Source: CAZUZD01 sp964624465 | GTDB lineage: Bacteria > Planctomycetota > Planctomycetia > Isosphaerales > Isosphaeraceae | Assembly (NCBI GenBank): GCA_964624465.1 | Contig: CAZUZD010000002.1 | Coordinates: 3,763-67,762, forward strand | Direction: 5' to 3' | DNA length: 64,000 nucleotides | Shown here: piece by piece, positions 17,098-24,755 of the stretch | Position numbering within the stretch: the first letter of the stretch is position 1 | How the letters are laid out: every line of letters starts with the position of its first letter | The notes under the pieces: model-generated | Told to the model about the DNA's origin: nothing | Seen by the model: the letters and a program-made list of their open reading frames with translations, nothing else | Database searches by the model: none | Position numbers and translations under genes: made by a program

Positions 17098-18867
17098 TCA
17101 GAACTCCATCCGCTGGAACGCCCGGATGCCCATGCGCAGGGGGATGAAGGTCGCGAGGAACCCGACCACGACGCTGAAGACGATCGACACGCCGAACCAG
17201 AATCGGAACCGCTCCTCGAGGGCGGCGGTGACGACCCAGCTCGCATTGGTCTCGAACCGGGACAGGTAGATCTGGCAGGGCAGCGCGATCGCCCCGACGA
17301 CCAGGGCGATGAACAGCAGGCTCACGAGCAGGTTCAGGGTGCCTCCGAACCCGGCGGCGATCTTGGAGGGGTCGTCCTCGCGGAGGTTCGGCAGGCGGGC
17401 GCCCAGCCCCACGCTGATGCCCGAGAGGCCCAGGCAGAGGATCGCGACCAGCACGATGTGCAGGGCGATCATCATCGGCGAGAGGTTGAGCATCACGTCG
17501 CTGAGGATGATCAGGATCTCGGTCGCGACCAGGGAAATCCCCGCGGCGAAGGCGAACTTGCCCCAGAGGATCGACTCGCGCTTCAGCGGCAGCAGCCCCA
17601 GGATCCAGAAGTTTCGCCCCTCCAGCGACAGCAGGGGGAAGATGAAGCGGGTGGTGAAGGTCGAGAGCAGCAGCGCGGTCACGGCGAGGTTCAGAAAGCT
17701 CAGCAGGTTCCGCCAGTAGGGGCTGTCGATGTCGTAGCCGATGCGGCGGATGTTCGAGAAGTAGAAGGCCAGCAGGCCGAAGAAGATCAGGAACTGGAGC
17801 CACTGCGCCGGGTCGCGCCGAAAGCTGCGGATGTCCTTGAGGATCAGCAGGCGGATCGGACGGGGGATGAAGCCGAAGACGCGGTGGAAGGCGTCGTCGA
17901 GCCGGTACAGGCCGATCCGGCGCCTCGAGGAGCGGCCCCCCTGCACCCGGTTGTACCCCCGCCGGTACAGGTCCCGAGCCGTCACCGCGGCCGCCAGATA
18001 GGCGACCCCGGCGTGGGCCACGGTGACCATCAGGTAGAAGAGCCCCTGCCCCACGGCGCCCCTGGCGGTGCCGATCAGGCCGCGCGACATCCAGCGGCTG
18101 GGCAGGAGCGGGTGCTGGCTGAAGGTGAGCTTCGAGAGCAGCGAATCGAGCCACTCCCGCGACAGGGCGTCGCCGGTCGTGTTCATGAGCCGGTAGATCA
18201 GCAGCCCGAGCCCCAGCACCGACAGACCAACGACCAGCCCCAGCAGCGTGCGCGGCCGCCGCGGCAGATAGTTGGCCGCCAGGATCGCCCCGACGGCCCC
18301 CAGCGAGCCGGCGATCAGGACGAAGGCGACCAGGAATCCCAGGAACAGCGCGTAGAACGGCCAGCCGGCCCCGGCGGTGATCCCGTAGGCCACCATCATC
18401 GGGCTGCCCAGCAGCAGGAAGCCCCAGCTCGAGAACCCGAGCGCCTCACCGAAGCGGTAGGCGAAGACCCGGTCCTCGGTCGCCGGCAGCGCGAGCAGGA
18501 ACTCCGACTCCCGGCCGCTGAACAGCGACGTGTAGAGGATGATCCCCGTCGAGACCACGAGCATCACCAGCAGCGAGACGAAGAAGACGCCGAAGATCGA
18601 CTCGACGATCTCGTTGGTGGCGTTGACGAACGAGTCGAGGAACCGGAACCCCTCGAAAAAGAGGCCGAAGAGGATCGCCCAGAAGACGGCGCTACAGATC
18701 AGGATCATGCTCAGCCGCAGCCGGGACCCGCGCAGGATCACCGCCACATGATTCTGGACCAGCCGGCGCCGCAGGTAGCCGAAGGCCGCTCGGGCCTCGG
18801 AGGCGTGCCGCTCCCGCTCGCCGGTGGTGCCGACGGGCCCGGAGTCGGTCGGGAGGCGGAGGTTCAT
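17098..18867 (-). CDS. ABC-2-type exporter permease
   Basis: Large integral membrane protein of 589 aa with a cytoplasmic N-terminus (RLVQNHVAVILRGSRLRLSM) and about 12 hydrophobic segments. It is arranged as two similar halves, the second starting near LLILKDIRSFRRDPAQWLQFLIF, a typical motif of duplicated ABC exporter permeases. GRESEFLLALPATEDRVF lies between early helices. The preceding ATPase overlaps it by 4 bases (ATGA), so the two form a transporter. The cargo is unknown. The stop is at 17098; the 160 bases beyond hold the mqnA promoter. Confidence 0.87.
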   Translation of the reverse strand: MNLRLPTDSGPVGTTGERERHASEARAAFGYLRRRLVQNHVAVILRGSRLRLSMILICSAVFWAILFGLFFEGFRFLDSFVNATNEIVESIFGVFFVSLLVMLVVSTGIILYTSLFSGRESEFLLALPATEDRVFAYRFGEALGFSSWGFLLLGSPMMVAYGITAGAGWPFYALFLGFLVAFVLIAGSLGAVGAILAANYLPRRPRTLLGLVVGLSVLGLGLLIYRLMNTTGDALSREWLDSLLSKLTFSQHPLLPSRWMSRGLIGTARGAVGQGLFYLMVTVAHAGVAYLAAAVTARDLYRRGYNRVQGGRSSRRRIGLYRLDDAFHRVFGFIPRPIRLLILKDIRSFRRDPAQWLQFLIFFGLLAFYFSNIRRIGYDIDSPYWRNLLSFLNLAVTALLLSTFTTRFIFPLLSLEGRNFWILGLLPLKRESILWGKFAFAAGISLVATEILIILSDVMLNLSPMMIALHIVLVAILCLGLSGISVGLGARLPNLREDDPSKIAAGFGGTLNLLVSLLFIALVVGAIALPCQIYLSRFETNASWVVTAALEERFRFWFGVSIVFSVVVGFLATFIPLRMGIRAFQRMEF

Positions 18868-19634
18868 GAGGGGGGGCTCCCGGGCTCGACTAGCTCGGGC
18901 GGACGCGTCCGCAGCGGGCGATCGCCGCCGGTCAGCCGCAGGAACATCTGCTCCAGGGACCCCTCCGACTGGAACTCCCCCCGCAGCTCGTCGAGCGTCC
19001 CGCGGGCCAGCATCCGACCGTGGTCGATGATGCCCACGGTGTCGGCCAGCTCCTCGGCGATCGTGAGCAGGTGCGTGCTCATGAGCACGGCCACCCCCGA
19101 GCGGGCCTGCGCCAGGAACAGGTCCTTGACGATGCGGGCGCTGCGGGGGTCGAGGCCGACGAGCGGCTCGTCGACGATCAGGACCTTCGGGTCGTGCACC
19201 AGGGCGGCGGCGAAGACGACCCGCTGCTTCATGCCGTGCGAGTAGCTCTCGCAGAGCTCGTCGACGTAGTCGGACATCTCGAACGTCTCGATCAGATCGG
19301 CGATCCGCCGCCGGGCGTGATTCGGCTCGATGCCGTACATCTCGACGACGAACTTGAGGAACTCGCGGCCGGTGAGCTTGTCGTAGAGGTATGGCGAGTC
19401 GGGCACGAACGCAATCAGGCGGCGGGCCTCGGCGCTGGTGGCGAGGTGACCGCCGACGCGGGCCGAGCCCGACGTGGGGTGCAGCAGGCCACACACCATC
19501 TTGATCGTCGTCGTCTTGCCCGCGCCGTTGGGCCCGAGGAACGCGAAGAGCTCGCCCGCCTTGACGTCGAGGTCGAGGTGATCGACGGCCCGCCGTGAGC
19601 CGAAGACTTTGCTGACGCCCCGCAACTCGATCAT
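18864..19634 (-). CDS. ABC transporter ATP-binding protein
   Basis: ATPase subunit, 256 aa, for the duplicated permease encoded immediately downstream. Walker A GPNGAGKTTT (about 34-43), Q-loop region AFVPDSPYLYDKLTGREFL, signature YSHGMKQRV, Walker B VLIVDEPLVGLD and the H-loop MSTHLL are all intact. The C-terminus carries the short FLRLTGGD extension common in CcmA/NatA-like exporters. It overlaps the permease start by 4 bases and is itself 49 bases downstream of an anchored protein on the same strand, suggesting a three-gene operon. Confidence 0.92.
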   Translation of the reverse strand: MIELRGVSKVFGSRRAVDHLDLDVKAGELFAFLGPNGAGKTTTIKMVCGLLHPTSGSARVGGHLATSAEARRLIAFVPDSPYLYDKLTGREFLKFVVEMYGIEPNHARRRIADLIETFEMSDYVDELCESYSHGMKQRVVFAAALVHDPKVLIVDEPLVGLDPRSARIVKDLFLAQARSGVAVLMSTHLLTIAEELADTVGIIDHGRMLARGTLDELRGEFQSEGSLEQMFLRLTGGDRPLRTRPPELVEPGSPPS

Positions 19635-19683
19635 CCCGCCCTCCGCACCCCGCCCGGCGGGGTCGACACCACGAACTCGTCCG

Positions 19684-20643
19684 TCACGATGCCGGGTCGC
19701 CCGGTCGGGCGACCGTCGCCGTCGGAGGACCCGGCACCCGCTCCAGTAGCAGCTTCGCCAGCGGCAGCGGCACCTCCTGCCGCAGCACCAGCCCGTCGGG
19801 CCGGACCCAGGTCCGCGCCGTCAGGCCGCCGACCCGCGCCACCACCTCCAGGGTCGTCACCGGGTTGCCGTCCCAGGTGAAGATCTTCTTGCCCACCACC
19901 TCGACATTGCCCGTGACGACCTGGCCGGTCAGCGACAGCGGGCTGATCACATGCGTCTCCCACTTCTGCCCCACGTGCAGGCCCGGCAAACGGTCCAGGG
20001 GGGCCAGGCCCGTCTGGACCATGCCGTGCGGGGTGTACGGGAACGAGGATGGGCCGATGTAGGGCAGGACCCCGCTGGAGGTGATCACGACCCGGTCCTT
20101 GCGAAGTCGGCCGTCGAGCACGAGCAGGTCCTCCTGCGAGGCCCGGCCCTCGCGCACGGCGATCCGGAAGCCCTCCAGGTCACCCGAGCGATCGATCCAG
20201 CAGGCGCCGTTGACCTCGATGCGCTCGCCGTCCAGGGTGATCGGGTCGGCCTCCGGGCGCGGCCGGCGGGTGCGGCCCAGGAGCCGGTCGGCGGCGGCGG
20301 TGCCGGGGTCGTCGGGGACGGAGCCGCCGCCGCGCCGGAAGAGCATGGCGGCGTCGAACCACGCCTGGCTGGTCAGCCGCACGCCCCCGTCGCGCTGCAC
20401 CACCGTCTCGGTGACGACCTGACCGATGGCGCGCCGGTTCGGGTTCTTGCCGGGGGCCGGCTCCTCGTCGTCGGCCAGCAAGATCGTCCAGCGCACGGGG
20501 CCCTCGGTGGCCGCGCGGCTGATGGCTCGCAGGTCGGGGGGGGGGCCGACGACCAGATCGGGCAGGATGTCGCGGCGGAACAGCTCCCAGGCCGCAAACG
20601 TCCAGAAGCCGAGCAGCGTCAGGCAGACCCAGCGCGTGGGCAT
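19684..20643 (-). CDS. Membrane-anchored protein of unknown function, upstream of an ABC exporter
   Basis: 319 aa with one N-terminal hydrophobic helix (about residues 5-22) followed by a periplasmic-type domain. Visible stretches include VTETVVQRDGGVRLTSQAWFDAAML, VNGACWIDRSGDLEGFRI, LLVLDGRLRKDRVVI and LTGQVVTGNVEVVGKKIFTWDGNPVTTLEV, a beta-rich pattern reminiscent of lipoprotein-carrier or outer-membrane assembly folds; no family is assigned. ATG 20643 gives the expected membrane anchor. It is first of three same-strand genes with the ABC ATPase and permease, so a role with that exporter is inferred. A weak TAGAGT -10 lies upstream. Confidence 0.7.
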   Translation of the reverse strand: MPTRWVCLTLLGFWTFAAWELFRRDILPDLVVGPPPDLRAISRAATEGPVRWTILLADDEEPAPGKNPNRRAIGQVVTETVVQRDGGVRLTSQAWFDAAMLFRRGGGSVPDDPGTAAADRLLGRTRRPRPEADPITLDGERIEVNGACWIDRSGDLEGFRIAVREGRASQEDLLVLDGRLRKDRVVITSSGVLPYIGPSSFPYTPHGMVQTGLAPLDRLPGLHVGQKWETHVISPLSLTGQVVTGNVEVVGKKIFTWDGNPVTTLEVVARVGGLTARTWVRPDGLVLRQEVPLPLAKLLLERVPGPPTATVARPGDPAS

Positions 20644-20734
20644 CGAGGGGACCCTCCGGGAGACGGGCACGGGCCACTCTAATCGTCGCGAAGACCCGGC
20701 CACAAGCCCCGGACGCCTCAAGCCTTGGCTCGGG

Positions 20735-20763
20735 TTGACGCCCTCGGGAGACCGCCGTATGGT
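20735..20763 (+). promoter_or_regulatory. Sigma-70-type promoter for the anchored protein at 20870
   Basis: TTGACG (20735-20740), 17-base spacer, TATGGT (20758-20763): 5 of 6 and 4 of 6 consensus matches. It predicts a leader of about 100 bases before ATG 20870. Confidence 0.55.
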
Positions 20764-20869
20764 TCGTCAGATCGGGCCCACCGGCCCGGACCGCACGTCC
20801 GGTTGCGCCCTCGACGGCCGTCTGCCCCGCGACCGCTCGGTCCTCGTCGCTCCGAAAGCAGGCTGTTCC

Positions 20870-21637
20870 ATGCCCATGCGCCCGGCAAAACGCGGCTGGA
20901 TCTGGCTCGGCGGCCTCACCAGCCTGGCGGCACTCGTCGCCGGCGGCCTCTGGACGGCCCTGAAGCACCAGCCGTCGTTCTACCGCGACCGGATCGCGAT
21001 CCCCGCCGAGCGTCAGCAGGCCGAGGCCGAGCAGTTCGTCGCCCAGAGTTTGCGCCTGCGGAACGACATCGTCAACGAGCCCCGCTGGGAGGCCTCGTTC
21101 ACCGACGAGCAGATCAATGCCTGGCTGGCCGAGGACCTGGTGGCACACTTCGCGCCCCTCATCCCACCGGGCGTCCGCGACCCTCGCGTCGTCATCGACG
21201 CCGGCCGCTTGACCCTGGCATTCCAGCTCGACGACGGTCCGTTTCGGAGCGTCGTCTGGATCGTCTTCAAGGCCAGGGTCCCCCGGGCCAACGAGCTGGC
21301 GCTGACCGTCGAGAAGATCCGCGCCGGCGCCCTGCCGGTCTCCCCCCAGCAGTTCCTCGGCGGCATCGCGAAACACGCGCAGGACAAGGGCGTCTCGATC
21401 GACTGGACCGAGGAGGACGGGCTGCCCGTCGCCACGATCCGCTACAAGACCGACCCCGGCCGGCAGGATGTGGTGCTGGAGCAGGTCGAGCTGGTGAAGG
21501 GGAAAGTCCGGCTGCTCGGTCGCTCCGACGCCGCCAGGGGCCGCCTGAGGAGCCCGGCGCTGCCCGACCGCCAGGCGCTTCAGTCGCGGTTCCCGAACCA
21601 GAAGACCCAATCCGGCTCCACCGGCCTGCCACTCTGA
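20870..21637 (+). CDS. Membrane-anchored protein of unknown function
   Basis: 255 aa: a short basic N-terminus, one transmembrane helix (about 9-29) and an external domain. Visible stretches are EASFTDEQINAWLAEDLVAHFAPL, VVIDAGRLTLAFQLDDGPFRSVVWIVFKARV and NELALTVEKIRAGALPVSPQQFL; the FTDEQINAWL pattern followed by alternating beta strands is one I associate with planctomycete proteins of unknown role. The frame extends 148 codons upstream, but ATG 20870 starts the anchor and follows a good promoter. The last 58 bases overlap the convergent phosphoesterase gene. Confidence 0.7.
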   Translation: MPMRPAKRGWIWLGGLTSLAALVAGGLWTALKHQPSFYRDRIAIPAERQQAEAEQFVAQSLRLRNDIVNEPRWEASFTDEQINAWLAEDLVAHFAPLIPPGVRDPRVVIDAGRLTLAFQLDDGPFRSVVWIVFKARVPRANELALTVEKIRAGALPVSPQQFLGGIAKHAQDKGVSIDWTEEDGLPVATIRYKTDPGRQDVVLEQVELVKGKVRLLGRSDAARGRLRSPALPDRQALQSRFPNQKTQSGSTGLPL

Positions 21638-21963
21638 GCCGGCGGGCCCACCCGCTCCAGAAACATGGGCCCGACCAGCCAGTCGCCAGCCAGCACGACC
21701 TCGATCCGGGTCTCGGACCACTCGACGACCGTGTAAGTGCCGCGGTCGAGCCGGCGCACGGTGCCGCGGCCGCTGGAGACCGACCCCTCGTAGTCCAGAT
21801 AGGCACGACGGTGGTCGGCGAGCCCGCGTGCCGCGATCGGGCGCCCCGGGGTCGGCGCCTCGTCGAGCGCCCAGGTGCGCAGGGCGGAATCGGCGTCGAC
21901 CTCGAACATCAGGTCGAAGTGCACACCGTCCCACCGATGCTCGAGGATTGCGAACTGGCGCAT
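21580..21963 (-). CDS. Stand-alone LigD-type DNA 3'-phosphoesterase domain
   Basis: A 127-aa protein that is only the phosphoesterase (PE) module normally fused to the LigD polymerase/ligase of bacterial non-homologous end joining. It carries H9-x5-H15-x-D17-x3-E21 (EHRWDGVHFDLMFE) and H51 in DHRRAYLDYEG; this matches the spacing of the catalytic His/His/Asp and third His of LigD PE domains. The expected reaction is trimming of 3'-phosphate or 3'-ribonucleotide ends. No Ku or ligase is nearby. ATG 21963 gives the natural domain start. The 3' end overlaps the convergent gene by 58 bases. Confidence 0.8.
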   Translation of the reverse strand: MRQFAILEHRWDGVHFDLMFEVDADSALRTWALDEAPTPGRPIAARGLADHRRAYLDYEGSVSSGRGTVRRLDRGTYTVVEWSETRIEVVLAGDWLVGPMFLERVGPPAQSGRPVEPDWVFWFGNRD

Positions 21964-21983
21964 TGGGATCGGCCCGGGTCCCC

Positions 21984-22013
21984 TGGACCCTACCCCCGTT
22001 GGTTTTCTACAAT
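21984..22013 (+). promoter_or_regulatory. Promoter of the ferritin-like gene
   Basis: TGGACC (21984-21989), 18-base spacer, TACAAT (22008-22013; 5 of 6 matches). It is an AT-rich island (GGTTTTCTACAAT) about 90 bases before the ATG at 22102. Confidence 0.55.
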
Positions 22014-22101
22014 GATGGCCGTCACGGCACGGTTCGCCCGCGCCCGCGGTCGGGACGGCAAATTGCTTCCCCGGCACCCTCTTCCGGATCGGAGATCGTT
22101 C

Positions 22102-22569
22102 ATGGACAAGGCCAAGGTTGTCGAGAAGCTCAACGAGATCCTCAAGTGGGAGTACGCGGGCCTGATCCAGTACACCCAGTACAGCTTCCTGGTTTCCGAC
22201 CTTTGGCGTGAGGTCTTCTCGGAGCTCTTCCGCGAGAGCGGCGAGGAGGCCCTGAAGCACGCCCACCTGGTCGGCGACAAGATCACCGCCCTGGGCGGCG
22301 TCACCACCGTGGAGCGCGGCGAGGTGAAGGTGACCACCGACCTGCACGAGATGATCCAGAACTCGCTCGACATGGAGCTGCGCCACGTCCAACTCTACAC
22401 CGAGTGCCTGGCCCTGCTCGAGGACCGCGACGTCGGCATCCGCAACCTGCTCGAGGACATCTGCCAGGACGAGCAGGACGGCGCCGACAAGATGGCCAAG
22501 CTCCTGAAGCGCCCCGAGCTGGCCTACCCGTCGGCCACCAAGTCCGGCGGCAAGTCGAAGGTCGGCTGA
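22102..22569 (+). CDS. Bacterioferritin-like four-helix protein
   Basis: 155-aa all-helical protein of the ferritin-like superfamily, probably binding iron or protecting against oxidative stress. VVEKLNEILKWEYAGLIQYTQYSF (helix A, E17), ESGEEALKHAHLVGDKITALGG (helix B), DLHEMIQNSLDMELRHVQLYTECL (helix C, E92) and NLLEDICQDEQDGADKM (helix D, E124) align with bacterioferritin. The histidine partners are not canonical: helix B has E49-A-L-K-H53 instead of ExxH, and helix D reads E124-Q-D-G127. The C-terminal tail is lysine/glycine-rich. GGAG 7-8 bases upstream supports ATG 22102, and a terminator hairpin follows. Confidence 0.82.
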   Translation: MDKAKVVEKLNEILKWEYAGLIQYTQYSFLVSDLWREVFSELFRESGEEALKHAHLVGDKITALGGVTTVERGEVKVTTDLHEMIQNSLDMELRHVQLYTECLALLEDRDVGIRNLLEDICQDEQDGADKMAKLLKRPELAYPSATKSGGKSKVG

Positions 22570-22594
22570 GTTCGACGCCGACCCCCGAAATCAC

Positions 22595-22626
22595 CGAAGG
22601 CCGGCGGGATCTCCCGCCGGCCTTCG
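22595..22626. terminator. Terminator hairpin after the ferritin-like gene
   Basis: Perfect 14-bp stem, CGAAGGCCGGCGGG (22595-22608) with CCCGCCGGCCTTCG (22613-22626), and loop ATCT. It lies 25 bases past the stop and 56 bases past the convergent 105-aa gene's stop, so it can serve both. There is no long T-run. Confidence 0.7.
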
Positions 22627-22682
22627 TCGTTGGTCAGTCCGATCCACCGGGGTCCGTCGTCGCCCGCAGGCGAGTGCGGAAC

Positions 22683-23000
22683 TCAGGCCCGGTCGCCGGC
22701 GGCCGTGCGCCGCGAGGGCCGTGGGGCCGGGCCGGGGAACGGCAGGGTGGCGCGCGGGGCGTCGGCGGCGGTCTCGATCTGCTCGGCCGCCTCGCCACGC
22801 CCGAGCACGGCCTGGAGCTGCCGCCACTGCCGGGGGTCGAGCCGGAGCCGGCGCTGGTCGAACCAGCCGATCCCCTCGCCGTGGTGCTGCTCGCAGAGCT
22901 CGATCAGCAGCGCATCGTCGGCCTGCTGACTCAGGATCACCTGAAGCCGCTGGTGCGGGCCGGCACCGGGCAGGGTCGCCAGGATCGTCTGCGAAGCCAT
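22683..23000 (-). CDS. Small conserved-looking protein of unknown function (105 aa)
   Basis: Begins MASQTILATLPGAG and continues HQRLQVILSQQADDALLIELCEQHHGEGIGWFDQRRLRLDPRQWRQLQAVLG, a compact alpha/beta-looking core of about 70 residues, followed by an alanine/proline-rich tail. I do not recognise a family. ATG 23000 is chosen because upstream in-frame sequence is intergenic and AT-rich. A Fur-like dyad lies 35-49 bases before the ATG, and the convergent neighbour is a ferritin-like gene, hinting at iron-linked expression. Confidence 0.65.
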   Translation of the reverse strand: MASQTILATLPGAGPHQRLQVILSQQADDALLIELCEQHHGEGIGWFDQRRLRLDPRQWRQLQAVLGRGEAAEQIETAADAPRATLPFPGPAPRPSRRTAAGDRA

Positions 23001-23033
23001 GGCGTGATCTCGGGGGAGAGGGGCCAGTCGCAA

Positions 23034-23062
23034 TTGAGATTCAGTATCAACACCATCATGAT
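23034..23062 (+). promoter_or_regulatory. Candidate promoter directed at glnA
   Basis: TTGAGA (23034-23039), 17-base spacer, CATGAT (23057-23062): 5 of 6 and 4 of 6 consensus matches, implying a leader of about 190 bases before GTG 23263. It overlaps the Fur-like dyad. Confidence 0.45.
23035..23049. promoter_or_regulatory. Fur-like 7-1-7 inverted repeat
   Basis: TGAGATT-C-AGTATCA matches the classical Fur 7-1-7 consensus (TGATAAT-N-ATTATCA) at 11 of 14 positions. It lies in an AT-rich patch between the divergent 105-aa gene and glnA. Because a -35-like hexamer overlaps its left half, part of the similarity could be promoter-derived. Confidence 0.45.
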
Positions 23063-23262
23063 AGGGCGGCGGCGGCGGGCTGTCAATGCGGTGTGGAACG
23101 AGGCGGGTCGGGGCCCTGGTGACGGCGGGGGGGAACTCGGGTAGCCTGGGACCCATTGCAATGACGCGAGGCCAGATGGGGCGCCCCGCGACCCCGTCCC
23201 GCCCCAAGGTCCATGCGGCCCGGGGGTTGGAGGGGCCCGTCCCGCGAGCCGGAAAGGATCAG

Positions 23263-24681
23263 GTGCCGGTGTCACCGCGCGAGGTCTTGGCCCTCATCCG
23301 TCAGCGCGAGGTCACGACCGTCGACCTCCGCTTCATGGATTTCCCCGGCGTCTGGCAGCACTTCGCCGTGCCCGCCGAATCGCTGACCGAGGAGACGTTC
23401 GAGGAGGGGCTCGGCTTCGACGGCTCGAGCGTCGTCGGCTGGCGCGCCATCAACGAGGCCGACCTGCTGATCGTGCCCCAGAGCGAGACGGCGCTGATCG
23501 ATCCGTTCGCCGCGCGCCCGACCCTGGCGATGATCTGCAACATCCAGGACCCGATCACCCACCAGGACTACACCCGGGACCCACGCAACATCGCCCGCAA
23601 GGCAACCAGCTACATGCGGTCCACGGGCCTGGCCGACACCTGCCTGATCGCGCCCGAGCTCGAGTTCTTCGTCTTCGACGACGTCCGGTTCGACCAGCGC
23701 GGGCACGAGGCGTTCTATCACGTCGACTCGGCCGAGGGCGCCTGGAACCGGGGCCGCAAGGAGTCGCCGAACCTGGGCTACAAGCCCGGCAGCGGCCTGG
23801 GCTACTTCCCGGTCCCGCCGATCGACAGCCTGGCCGACCTGCGGACCGAGATGGCGCAGATGATGCACGAGTGCGGCGTGCCCACGGCCGCGCATTACCA
23901 CGAGGTCGCCACCGGCGGCCAGTGCGAGATCGACCTGGTCGCCAGCCCGCTGGTCGAGGCGGCCGACCGGCTGATGCTCGCCAAGTCGATCATCCGCAAC
24001 GTCGCCCGCCGGCACGGCAAGACGGCGACCTTCATGCCCAAGCCGCTGTACGGCGACAACGGCTCGGGCCTGCACACCCACTTCAATCTCTGGAAGGACG
24101 GACGACCGCTGCTGGCCGGCAGCGGCTACGCCGGCCTCAGCGACCTCGGGCTCTACGCCATCGGCGGCATCCTCAAGCACGCCCCCGCCCTGTGCGCGTT
24201 CGCCAATCCCACCACCAACAGCTACAAGCGACTGGTGCCGGGCTTTGAGGCGCCGACGAAGCGATCGTACAGCCGCCGCAACCGCACGGCCGTGGTCCGC
24301 ATCCCCGTCTACAGCCCGAGCGCCGAGCGACTGAGCATCGAGTACCGCGGGCCCGACCCGGCGGCCAATCCGTACCTGATGTTCTCCGCCATGATCATGG
24401 CCGCGCTCGACGGCATCCAGACCAAGACCAGCCCGGGCGAGCCGCTCGACAAGGACATCTACGACCTCCAGCCCGAGGAGCTGGCCGACGTGCCCGGCCT
24501 GCCGCGCACCCTGGAGGCCTCGCTCGACGCCCTCAAGGCCGACCACGAGTTCCTGCTCCGTGGCGACGTCTTCACCGAGGACGTCATCGACACCTGGATC
24601 TGGTACAAGCGGACCCACGAGGTCGAGGCGCTGCTGACGCGCCCCCACCCCTACGAATTCATCCTGTACTACGACGCCTGA
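23263..24681 (+). CDS. glnA: Type I glutamine synthetase
   Basis: Dodecameric ATP-dependent enzyme making glutamine from glutamate and ammonium. From GTG 23263 the product is 472 aa, the usual GSI length. Seen in order: DFPGVWQHF, GFDGSSVVGW (latch/beta-grasp), APELEFFVFD, AAHYHEVATGGQCEIDL, GDNGSGLHTHFNLWKDG, NPTTNSYKRLVPGFEAP (ATP region), RIPVYSPSAERLSIEYRGPDPAANPYL, and DIYDLQPEEL with the tyrosine that is adenylylated in GSI-beta enzymes. ATG 23161 and GTG 23269 are alternatives; AGGA at 23255-23258 favours a GTG. A terminator hairpin follows. Confidence 0.96.
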   Translation: MPVSPREVLALIRQREVTTVDLRFMDFPGVWQHFAVPAESLTEETFEEGLGFDGSSVVGWRAINEADLLIVPQSETALIDPFAARPTLAMICNIQDPITHQDYTRDPRNIARKATSYMRSTGLADTCLIAPELEFFVFDDVRFDQRGHEAFYHVDSAEGAWNRGRKESPNLGYKPGSGLGYFPVPPIDSLADLRTEMAQMMHECGVPTAAHYHEVATGGQCEIDLVASPLVEAADRLMLAKSIIRNVARRHGKTATFMPKPLYGDNGSGLHTHFNLWKDGRPLLAGSGYAGLSDLGLYAIGGILKHAPALCAFANPTTNSYKRLVPGFEAPTKRSYSRRNRTAVVRIPVYSPSAERLSIEYRGPDPAANPYLMFSAMIMAALDGIQTKTSPGEPLDKDIYDLQPEELADVPGLPRTLEASLDALKADHEFLLRGDVFTEDVIDTWIWYKRTHEVEALLTRPHPYEFILYYDA

Positions 24682-24695
24682 CCCCGGTCAGGCCC

Positions 24696-24728
24696 GATCG
24701 GCCTGGCCCCCGAGGGGGCCGGCCGATC
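24696..24728. terminator. Terminator hairpin between convergent glnA and lspA
   Basis: GATCGGCC-T-GGCCCC pairs with GGGGCC-GGCCGATC: a 14-bp stem with one bulged T and a 4-base loop. It starts 15 bases after the glnA stop and ends 28 bases from the lspA stop, so it is likely bidirectional. Confidence 0.65.
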
Positions 24729-24755
24729 ACTCGACGGCCGGCAGGCCGAGGCCGC

